DNA of 64,000 nt from Schistosoma haematobium (lineage: Eukaryota > Platyhelminthes > Trematoda > Strigeidida > Schistosomatidae), in contig NC_067200.1 of assembly GCF_000699445.3 (NCBI RefSeq), positions 13,229,256 through 13,293,255 on the forward strand, in the 5' to 3' direction. The position numbers and the translations under genes were made by a program. This document shows, piece after piece, positions 24,601 through 36,800 of this stretch. The notes under the pieces were generated by a model. That model made no database searches and was not told the origin of the DNA. It saw only the letters and a list, made by a program, of their open reading frames with translations. Position 1 is the stretch's first letter; each line of letters starts with the position of its first letter.

Positions 24601-27600
24601 CACGTGTTTGATAGATTAATTTTTCCTTCATATAACTTCAATCACATTTCTGATTATTTCAATGATTGAAATGTCATATGATGATAATCACTATAGAATA
24701 CGTCATTTTAATTTTATCACACACATGAGCAATTCAATTAACAAAATAAATAATAATGTTGCGTTTAATGGAAAGGAAGAATTTGATAGATCCGATGAAT
24801 TATATATCTCTATAATTGTTGTGGATGCGGAGGAATAGACCAATAATTATCATGTTAAGTCCAATGGTGTCCTTGGACTTTAAATGGGCATTTCCTATTG
24901 GTCGATATCTGTTCACTTGTTGAATATTGTACAAAATGTTCTTTTCTATTTTATGGTACGATGTGGTATGCTTGATTGGTATATAAACAAAGTATGTTTG
25001 AAATATAATGATTCATATCTCAGAGGTTGTGACTTGTGTTCTGGACTCAACTGACTGGGCTAGACAGGGAAGTGGGACCAATCGAGACTCTAGGCCGTCC
25101 GTACGTGTTTACGTGTCACTGTAATCGATCGATAAGTACGCTGCTCTCTAATTTTCCAGTCAAGGACACAACAATTAGCACAGGGTAAAAATCGATCGCA
25201 ACTTAAAGTCATAACAATAATCTCTATTTTTGACCAAAAAAAAAGGCAAAGAAAGAATGGAGCTAGTTCAAATAAGGAGAGAGATGGAATGTCCAATACT
25301 TAGAATAAACTGAAAATTCCCTTATGTGGTGATGAACACTCAAAAATACATTAATAATTCATATGTGATATGACCATTTGAATCAGATGTTAGTTACCGT
25401 GAATAAAATGAAAAAGAATAGAGTTTTTTGTAGTTAAGACACTATCATGATTCAAAGGATTGACAACTGTTAGTAATTTGTATATTGGTAATTAACACTA
25501 CCCAGCTAACTAGGATCGACTTAATGAAGTAACTTAAACACAAATAGATAATTATCAGTATGGAGATTTGTGAAGATTCTATTATTTTCACAGCTGAATT
25601 CACGGGTGTGAGATAGTTCCCTATTTTCGATAAAGTATGAAGGGTTGTTTAAGATTACAGATCGATCAGAGTTGAAGCGAGACATCAACACTGTTGTATG
25701 CCGGATTAATGGTCTAGACGCTAAGCGTTTGCGCGCGAAACCGAAGATCCTGGGTTTGAGTCACGCTTCTGGGGTCGTGGATGAGCATTACTGTGGAGTT
25801 CCATGCTAGGACGAAACGGTCGTCCAGTGCTCCCAAGTTTTCAACAAAGGTCTAGCTCAGATCGACTCGTGAATCCAAATATAACAAGAAGATAAATAAA
25901 TGAATTATCTGACATGGAACTGATTAGTAATATCGTTTATTGAAAGGAGTTACCTTAAATGTTTCCAGAATGTTTGGGTTGTTTTCTAGAAATTTAGTGA
26001 GCAAGTAATGCAAAACTAAAGTGTAATTTTCATCTGAGAAATTTCGATTCAAAACCTAACACTTTCAACAAATTTGTTTTCCTTTTGTTTTAATCCGACT
26101 GCACTACATCAATGTATTGATAGCAGACAGTTGTATATGTTTCCAGACACAATAAAAGCCTTTAATAAACGTAACATTCTGATGTGCGAAACACACGGAA
26201 AAGTGGACGAAAGTGTAAGACAAAGCAAATGCATTGAACACTGAAAACATTGAGGATCACCTCAAACAACAATATCACAATTCACTAAAAGATGAATTGA
26301 GATTAACACTGGGATGAAAGATGCACTTCATCCTACTTGAGACCCATCAAATGCATTTATCTGAATCTGTGTTAATATTCGAACCAGGACTCGACCAAAA
26401 TACCTTCCATTAGAAAGGTCCATCAAAACCACCAAATAGTTGTACAACAGGTATGGTATCTTTAAAAATCAAAATTCAGTAGGTACATCCACCTGATGAG
26501 CTCCAAATAGGATGAAACGCCAATCCTAACTATCACTGTTAACCATAATACATATATTCTAAAAACTCATGCGATAAAATGAATATATATCGAGGTAATC
26601 GACATATGATGTACATACTATTTTTACAAAGACTGATCAAAATTCAGTCAACAATAAGCTTTATACTTTGATTCATTAAAAATATATTCAATCAAAATAT
26701 TACTCAATTTCAAAACTCTTAAACTAAATTACAGTGGAGGTTACGGAAATCAACTCTATAAACGGTCACTTAATGGAAACGAGACAATTTCAAGTGCATG
26801 CGAACTGAAACATTTTTCCAATCATTAATCGTAATACAACTGGAAAGGATTGACCAGGACATCGTTCGATGGAGAATACCGGCGGGCAGCCTGTTCTCCT
26901 CCACGAGGGGTAACAGGCGTAAGTAATATACGAGAGATCTATACAGAATCGCATGTCTGTTTTATAAATAATAGAACAATTACTAACGAAATGATTATAC
27001 TCAATTGTATAAATTGAAATACAGAAAGGAGATATAAACAAGTTGTAAAATAAAAGGGTAAAAAACGTCAAACTGTTTCGTGTTATTAAAAATAACACTG
27101 AATCAGTGGATAAGTCGAGCTAATTCACATACATCTAATAAAAAGAAAAACAATAAACAACTCACTTCTTTTACTGTTGAGTCGTTGTCAATTAAACTGT
27201 CAATAGTCTCTTGCCTGAATGTCGTAGATAAATCTGGTTGCGAAACATTTGAACAAGTATCATTACCATTTGATGTCGTTGTGCTTAGTTCCGTACAAAC
27301 AGGATGAGATGATTGACATGATATGTGTTTGGATTTTAAAAATAATAATGAACATGATTCCAACACCTTTTATTATCACAAATGAAGATGAGGACATGAG
27401 AGAAGACAACAAAGAAAACGAAAATTTCTTAGAAAAATAGAGATACCAAAAAAATCAATTTTTTTCATTACTGACAGTCAAGCGATAAGAAGTTTACCTG
27501 TCGAGCAGTGGGAGGTCATGAATTTAGCTTTGGAAAAAGGTTAAGGCAGAGTATCACATCAAAAAGCTAACACGTCAGTAATCATAATGTACGTGATATT

Positions 27601-30600
27601 AAATCACTTAGGTCTAGCCATATCGCTACTTAATCGATAGAATTCGATCAAAAGCAATGCAATAAATGAGAACACAGGTGAGGACAATCAGTTTCATTGT
27701 CATACAAAATTACAGGGTATTTCGGAAACCTGAAGGGAAACGAAAAACAGGAAGACCAAAGAACATACTACGTAGGAAATTGGAAGCAAACATCCGAAGG
27801 CTGAATAGCAAATGCAAAGAACTGGAAGGGATTGAACAGGACAGGGCTGGAAGGAGAGTGCTGGTGGGCAGTCTATGCTTTTCCACGAGGAGTAACAGGT
27901 GTAACTAAGTAATAAATTGAATACTTCATTTGCGAATTTCCATCATTTGTCCTTAACATTCTGTATGATTCTTCGAGTTCACAATTTCTTCCTATTTTTC
28001 CTTTTATTCTCTTCAACTCGATCTTCTCAACCTTCTGCTGCCAGGTTTTCCAATTCCGACTGATGTTACATACTACTAATGTCAACAGACATAAGTAGCA
28101 TACACCACAGTAGTACATGAAACATTAGTCTCATTACTTATTGATTAATCAATAAAAGAAAGTTTCATTTTTACGCTGTACAACTACGAACTAATAACCG
28201 TTTCATTTATTAGATTACACAATAACTCTTTTTTCAAGTGAATTCGAATATGAACAGACTGATCACTTGCTAGAGAACCATTGAAATCAGAGAAGATTGA
28301 GAAGTTTGAACTAGGTCAACAATGAATACACTGTACTCGGGACGCTCATCCCCTAGTCATCAACATATCCTAAAGCATCACATGAGTCTCGCTAGATCTT
28401 TTACATTTTCTCTACTGGTTCAAGAATATCCACTTTCATTAATTTGCGAAAAATTTATGGATTGCATTTAATAAAATTAATATCTGAGAATCACCGTAAA
28501 CTGGAAAACACTGGATAATAAGTGTCCAAACTAACAATCACGCGTCCAGGGGAGGTGACCTTGAATCTCTTTCAATGATTGAATAAACAATGCAGTGATA
28601 ATAAGTAAATACTAACTGTCTATACCTTTTTGAAAACAAATTATAGACTGATTATCCTATGAATCACAATAAGAAATGAAACCATATTCTGGTTATGACA
28701 TTCTTAATTGTGTTTATTTTTATCCAGATTTCTTCGTATATTATTCAATAGTGAATCCAATTGAAAAAATTTTTGAAATAATGTTGATCGGAATCAAAAA
28801 GAGATCCTGGAGGTACCTGAAAAGGAAATTGGATTAGAAGTGGTCTTAGTGACCTGAGAGAGTGAACGCAGTGCCCAAGGGACAACTGCTTGAGGCCGGT
28901 CACACACAACCTTTTTATGAGTAATTTTTGTGTTAGCTCCGTACTTCTTGAGACCATATCGCCAGAGACGGATATCCGTGGGATAAGGCGAGGTGTGCAT
29001 TTTTAGGGTCAACCTTTCCTAACTCCACTCCTCTTTGTGGGAAGGCAGCGTCGTTGTCATGCTGGTTGTCTGAAGGAAACACCTTACTGCTGTCACACCT
29101 CTGTACAGTGAGCAGTACGACTTCGCCTTCGGACTTTGGGTTTGTTGCTTTAAGTCTTACCGCTCTTCAACCGACCTGCCTGATATGGTAGGACCTTGAG
29201 AAACGGTTGTTCCAGCCAGTATGGTTCGGTTACTTCATCACGATAGGCAAGTCCGACCAACACATCACGGTAGCAACAATGGTCGGGTAGATGCAGAGTA
29301 CTTGGTTGGCGTCCGCGTGACAATCGTAACCAATGATTGGAGACTCTTGGTGACATGGCTCAGAATCGATCACAATGGCGTCGGTGTATACACTCTCTAT
29401 CTTCCCCTAAACTAAGAGATTGAAATCGCTTCATATCTTTCTTTCTAAGAACTAATTCTTTCTTCCTGTACTATATCCTTATTTCAATCTTTCTTTTATA
29501 TATTACCACCTCTGAATTAACTTTTTTTATGAATCCGGTGTTCATCTTGTTGTGTTAATGAGGTATGGCAACTTGGACCGATGCATATATGTGCCTGGGT
29601 CTACGTTGTAGCTGACTAACTGAAAAAGAGATCCAAATGAAATCTAACGTTTTCCTAGTCTTTAACCACTTAGAATACATTTTCACTGAATGAATTCAAG
29701 TAAGGATGTTAAATAAGTTCATAAACATTGAATATTTCAAGTTGATTTTTCAGAACTAACACATGCATATTCAAATTAAATAGTGAAGAGAAAATAACCA
29801 CACAAAAAATTTATTATCACATGAATTGTACATGTGATATAACACATACATAGAAAACAAAACAATCCATAAGAGTATTGAATTAAACAAAGTGCATCAC
29901 AACGAATTACATTCTCCATTATATATTTACTAGTGATCAATGCGATAAGAAGACGAAGATTATCAAAATTATATCATATAATTACATCTCGAACAATCTA
30001 ATCAGATATGTACTTGTTAACCTATCCCGATAGCCACCATGGTTCTCACATTGTTCTTGTGTATCATTGGTTCTGTTTACATTTTAATTTGTCTAACTGA
30101 CCTTCTATTTTTTTCATATAACAGATGTGTTAACAAGTACATGTATATGGTTAGATTGTTTGAAATGCGTTCTGCATATAAATCACATAATTCTAATAAC
30201 CTTCATCTTCTTCATTGTATTATTCAAATTTCATGAATTGTTTTTTTGTTGTTATTGTTATTGGTAAAGGTGGATGATGATTAGCAATGAAGGCGATGAC
30301 ATGTTGGTGTCAGTACATTTCAATCCGATTTCTGATAAGATAATAGATATAAATGTCTGGTATATTGTCCAACGATCGTCAATTTTCAATCACAGTAAAA
30401 TACAAATCTTTACAAATATGATCTTACACATTGAACAAGTTAATAATTACCTGGATTCAAAAGTTCAATGGATAAATTATGGAAAGATTTCAATTGAAGA
30501 GTGTTGAGTTTTTGTTTCAATGTGCACAATATATATATATATATCAGAAGGGGTTTGTGGAGATTTTAGAAATTTCACAGATTGAAATCATGAGTCAATT

Positions 30601-30751
30601 GAAGTTAGCCCACCATGGAAAACCTGATAGGTCCTGGGTTCGAATCTCGCGGGGTGCGGAATCGTGGATGCGCACTGCTGAGGAGTCCCATACTTGGACG
30701 AAACGACCGTCCAGTGCTTCCAGGTTTTCAATTGACTCATGATTTCAGTCT

Positions 30752-30804
<53 letters not shown>

Positions 30805-33800
30805 AGGATGTATTATATTCAGTCGAGTTAAATGTATTTAAAATAATTGTTCTATTTCAGTTTCAAATCTATGATCTATAGTAAATAGACGATATTAATA
30901 CAAGATAAATGATTTACAACATTTTGCATCTCATCATGACCTGACAATCATTATTGAATGAAACGGCAATACAGTACAATCTTGATTCTTATAAGTTCTT
31001 CTAAATAAACTAAGTTGATTGTGAATGTTCGCAAAGCAAAAACTTCATGAACACTCTAATGAAATAGTAATGATAATTTTATATTCACTAGGGAAACTTG
31101 GAGAACTACCACAATCATCATCAAAAACATACAAGCATTTATAAAAAATTTTCTACATAAGATACTCGATGTTCGTTGATCCGATATCATCAGCAACAAC
31201 CTAATGTGGAAGAAAATATACCAGCTTTCAAAACAAGAGGAAATTAGGAAAAAGACGAGGGAAGTGGAGAGATTGAGGATACATTAAGGAAATCACCAGA
31301 CTGTAACACGAGGCAAGTGCTAACTTGGAATCCTGAAGGGAAACAGAAAAGAGGAAGGCTAAAGAACACACTACGTTAGGAAGTGAAAGCAGACATCAAA
31401 AGGATGAATAACAACCGGCAAGGGTTGATCAGGACACAGTTGGATGGAAAATGTTGGTATGCAGACCATACTTCTCTACGAGGGGTAACAGGCGTAAGTA
31501 AGTAAGGTGATTAGTTTCAAGATTGAATTTTAGACATTATTTGTGTGCCAGAATTTTTAACGTGTAAAGTCAACCAGGTTGATAGTAAAAGACAGGTAAG
31601 ACATGTGTTACGTATGCCCAACCACCGACTGCCTCGACGTGCGATGTTTCATGTTGTAGGAGTAGGTTGGAAGAAAGCTAGGGACTGTCAGACTAAAACA
31701 TGACTCAAATCCATGAAGTCACTGACAGGTGGACTGAGCCATGTTAGTAGGTATAGACTGCCTGGTTGGGGTCCGCAATATGATAGCAACCGATGGTTAG
31801 AGACCTTGAATAACATGGCTCAAAATCGTTTGCAATGGCACAGATGCAACCACTCTATGTATTCTCCAAAATTCTAATCTCCTGAATTCTCCTTGTCTCT
31901 TTTCTTTCTCTTTCCAAATTTATTTCACTGTATTATACTCTTTGAATAACATCTTCAAACCTTAATCTTTCAGATTACTGCTCATACTCTTACTACCTCT
32001 AATACTACGGGAATTGAATTGACAATTTTATCTGTGTGCTAATGTGGTATGGCAACTCGAACTGATGTACGTACGTACGAAGTTCCAAGTTGTTACTGAC
32101 TGACTGACCGAAGACATCGATGATTGTATGAAGTCTAATAATTGGCTACGATTAATTAAATCTACATGTAAATTTTTTTATACGGCTGTTACACTTCACG
32201 AAACGTCACCTACAGCATTTCCAAGAATTCCTGCTGGTCCTAACCGAAGCTAAATTAGTAAGGTTGAAAGTGTGGTTAATGAACCCTACACCCAGCAACA
32301 ACAAAAAAACATACACTAAAGTTCATGAGTTTGATCCCCTTGTGAGATGATTAGTGTTGAACTTTTGTAGAGTATCTAAAAAAAATAGAAGACGTAGTTG
32401 TCCAGTAGTAGATATATATACAATCAATTTTAACAAATCTAAAATTTATTTATGAAAGGATAGAACTAAAACTTACATTGAAAAGACATTTTAATTGTAT
32501 TGCATCTAATGAAATTGATTTAGATTGTTTTATTTCAGTTGTTGATGATTTATTATTATCAATTACAATTTCAGAAGTACTTCGTTGTAATTGATAATGA
32601 TCAGTATGATTATGACAATTATTATTGATTAATTTTAAACTATCTTGAAGTAATTGAAAATATTCTTGATGAATACGTTTTAAACGACATTTCAAACAAT
32701 TATGATCTAATAATGTAAATGATGTAATTTGATTTTGTTGTTCAATGAACTTGTGTAATTTTACTTCCGGTAATGATGATGATTTTAAAAGGAGAACATC
32801 ACGAGAAGTTTTCATATCTTGTATATTATTGTATTGTATGAATGAATATGTATATTGTAAAGAAAAACAAAACAATATCAAAACAGATTAACTTATTAAA
32901 TATAGGAATAAATTGAAGATGAATATTTACAAATATACTATTCAAGTGTTATTTCTGATTAAACCAAAAAGCAGATTAAACAGTAACTGGAATTTTCATA
33001 AAGATTGAAATCATACTAAAATACAGATTTAAGTGTATGACATTGTACTACACTATTTTTTTGAATGTGTAGATGTATGAGGATTAGTAAGAAGATATAA
33101 TCTTGACATCTACTAGAGATATTACAGCAGTTGTCGATTTCTAGTTGCTCATAGTGTAAAAGGATACTACTGTTTGGATTACCTCAAAAAGAAGTTGAAT
33201 TATGAGTGGATCTTGACGATCCGGAAGAATGGCCACATGGTCCTATAAACAACTTCTTAAAGTCAATTACATATGGTCTTTTTGTGAGAAGTTCTAGATG
33301 AGCTAACCCCGTACTATTAAGACAATACCAGTGGTGACAAACATCCATGAGGCAGGGTGAGGTATATTGTTTTCACAGATGATATTTTCTAACCTCTTCA
33401 TTCTCTTATGTGAAATCATTGTCTCTAGAGATGCCGACTGTTTCAGAACACCTAATCACCCTCAGACATCTGTGCAATCAGAAGCACGATTTCAATTTCG
33501 GAACTCAAAGTTGCTGACTTTAGCCTTACTGTCATCACGATATGCCATCCCGACCACCACATCGAAATAGCAGCTACGGTAAACTTAGTGATACACTACT
33601 AAGCTACCCATATAAATGTAAGTGTGAAAAGCAGTATTCGAGGATCAAATGAAATGATCTAGACTTTAATGCAATTCTGACGAACAGTGTGGCAGCAGCC
33701 TCAGCAGAAGTAGGTCTCAACATACACAAAGGGAAAAGCAGGATTCTTCGATACAACACAGAATGCACCAATCCAATCACAATTGACGGGGAAGCTTTGG

Positions 33801-36800
33801 AAGATGTAAAAACCTTTACGTATTTGGGCAGCATCATTGATGAACAGGGTGGATCTGATGCAGATGTGAAGGCGCGGATCGGCAAAGCAAGAGCAGCATA
33901 TTTACAACTGAGGAACATCTGGAACTCAAAGCGACTGTCAACCAACACCAAGGTCAGGATTTTCAATACAAATGTCAAGACAGTTCTACTGTATGGGGCA
34001 GAAACCTGGAGAACTACGAAAGCCATCATCCAGAAAATACAGGTGTCTATTAACAGTTGTCTATGCAAAATAATTCGGATCCGTTGGCCAGACACTATTA
34101 GCAACAACCTACTGTGGGAGAGAACAAACCAGATCCCAGTGGAGGAGGAAATTAGGAAGAAGCGCTGGAAGTGGATAGGACACACATTGAGGAAAGCACC
34201 CAACTGCGTCACAAGACAAGCCCTCACATGGAATCCTGAAGGCCAAAGGAAAAGAGGAAGACCAAAGAACACATTACGCCGAGAAATGGAAATAGACATG
34301 AGAAAAATGAACAAGAATTGGGAGGAACTAGAAAAGAAGGCCCAGGACAGAGTGGGTTGGAGAATGCTGGTCAGCGGCCTATGCTCCATTGGGAGTAACA
34401 GGCGTAAGTAAGTGAATGCAATTCTAAAAGTTAGTGAGCAGACCTCAATACAGATTGAAATATAATGAAGTAATCGGTCGTTCAAAAAAAGATAATTCTC
34501 TTTTCCATATTATTTCAATCATCAACTATAAAATATGACCAACTCATCATCTACCACAATCTATCATCAACAATAAAGCAAGATGAGACCAAGTCATTTT
34601 GTCTACTTTACCATAGAATTGATAAATTGTCGAAGAAAGTTCTATAAGCACACCATTCCAATCAATTAGAATCACAAGCCTAATTTATCAATTCGTACAA
34701 GAAAGATCGATCACAATCAAACAATCAGTAGTCAACTAGTCGGATGTTAATTTAGTACCACTCACTGATCAAAACGTGAAAATTTCAGGTTCGATTACTA
34801 ATGGAGCTGTAAGTAAAGTGGAGATTGCCGAGAAGCTCCAAATACTAAGGACAAAACAAATTACTAGTTTTCACTAACACTCTAGCAATGAAGATCAAAC
34901 CTATGATGCATACATTACAATGTATACAAATTAAACTAAATATTATTACAATACAATTCATTTTCTATTGGACAATATGAATTTTAATTAAAATGTACAA
35001 AATTTACCATCATCGTATATCATTGAATCATATTGTGTTGCTGTACTTTCACTACCACAAATGTCGGTAGCATTTGTTAAATCACATAAATTACTAGAAG
35101 ACATTGATCGACTTTGATTATGCATTGACATGAAAGGTGTATGCATTTGTAATGAAGATGTATTATTATTACTAATATCAGTATTATTATTATTATTATT
35201 AATACTATTGGAAAAAGTTGTTTTTGTGGAGTGAAAACTTGAAGTCATCATTAAAGCGGAGTCAGTGAATAAATTATCTTCAGCAAATATTGATGATATA
35301 ATAATATTATCTTCATTAATTTCATCATTGTGGATTGTAAACGGCGGTGACGATGATGATGATGATGAAGAAGATGAATGTTGATTAACAATAGTACTAG
35401 TGGTAGTAGTAGGTGTTTGAAGTGTTTGAGGATGATGATAATCAACGATATTGTCGTCATTCTCATGTGTAGTTGAATTCTTTTAATGAGTTAAAAAAAA
35501 ATAGAAAATGAAAATACAATTAGTTCCATTGAGATCAAAATGTAGTATACTTGTATGTTCCTTTGAAATATGAGTTTTTATGATAATGAAGATCAGTGTT
35601 GAACAATAACATAGAAACTGGGGGTGGAGTTTCCTGCCGACTACTGGCATTGATCACTACTTATTAATCAGATGTGAACTAACAAACACTTTATAATTCA
35701 TCTCGTAAGCCTCAACTAAGGAACCTAAGTTTATCGATGTGGCGCAAACAGGGGGTTATTAAACTAATGAATCAATAACACATTTTGATCCCTCTACTTC
35801 TAAATAATTATAAATACGTACTCCTGTCAATATATATAATGTAATCAGGCATACATAATACATGTTCTAAACAAATGAGTTTAGAAAAGGTTGTTAGGTT
35901 TAAATAATTAACTTGCACTTCTTAACTTGTGGTTGACGCCTAGCCACTGACTGTAATGATCCCTAACTAATTCCAACATATGTTACCAATGTTCTGGAAG
36001 ATATCTACCATTAAATACTTACATCGTCAGTCAGTCAGTAACAACGTATAACCTCGTACGTACGTACATCAGTTCGAGTTGCCATACCACATTAGCACAC
36101 AGATAAAATTGTCAATTCAATTCCCGTAGTATTAGAGGTAGTAAGAGTATGAGCAGTAATCTGAAAGATTAAGGTTTGAAGATGTTATTCAAAGAGTATA
36201 ATACAGTGAAATAAATTTGGAAAGAGAAAGAAAAGAGACATGAAGAATCCAGAAGATTAGAATTCGGGAGAACAGAAAGAGTGGATTCATTTGCGCCATT
36301 GCAAGCGAATTTGAGCCATGTTATTCAAGGTCTCTAACCATCGGTTGCTATCATCTCGCAGTCCCCAACCAGGTAGTCTATACTTACTAACATGGCTCAG
36401 TCCACTTGTCAGTGACTTCATGGATTTGAGTCATGTTTTAGTCTGGCAGTCCCTAGCTTTCTTCTAATCTACTCCTACATCAAAGAACATCGCACGTCGA
36501 GGCAGTCGGTGGTTAGACATACGTAACACGTATCCCAGCCATCTCAACTGATAAAGTTTCACTACTGCATCAATTGATTTTCCATCCCTACCTAATATTT
36601 ATTATTATTATTATTTGAACACATAAATATTGGTACAAGAGCGTATCATAAATATATATGAGTCACACCATCATATTTGTGTGCGGGCTGTGATACTGCC
36701 CGGGTGCCCAGACCGAAGCGGGTAGTTTTCTTGAGGAGCCACACCCGGAGCCTTTGACCTAAAGGTCTGACGCACAAGGCTTTAGAGCATCGTGAGAAGA

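Larger units (their letters stand above)
23933..27165. other. RB1CC1 intron (between blocks 7 and 8)
   Basis: It holds two hammerhead family 2 copies (24.47 and 25.56-25.88 kb), an LTR-like L1 block (24.93 kb), a hammerhead family 1 copy (26.3-26.55 kb) and a family A tail (26.84 kb). The remaining DNA is AT-rich and unassigned. Confidence 0.5.
27367..32476. other. RB1CC1 intron (between blocks 6 and 7)
   Basis: It contains family A tails (27.70 and 31.09 kb), a family F unit joined to a family B end (28.80-29.64 kb), a near-intact hammerhead family 2 element (30.57-30.75 kb), a (TA)n run and another family B end (31.58-32.11 kb). The stretch 29.65-30.55 kb shows no recognisable feature. Confidence 0.5.
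32818..35007. other. RB1CC1 intron (between blocks 5 and 6)
   Basis: Carries a decayed family F copy (33.2-33.6 kb) and the best family A copy (33.68-34.41 kb). The rest is unassigned AT-rich DNA. Confidence 0.5.

Noticed and set aside
33604..34485. Minus-strand frame of 293 codons
   Set aside because: Exactly opposite the open reverse transcriptase frame of the young family A copy; no domain and no splice fit to RB1CC1.
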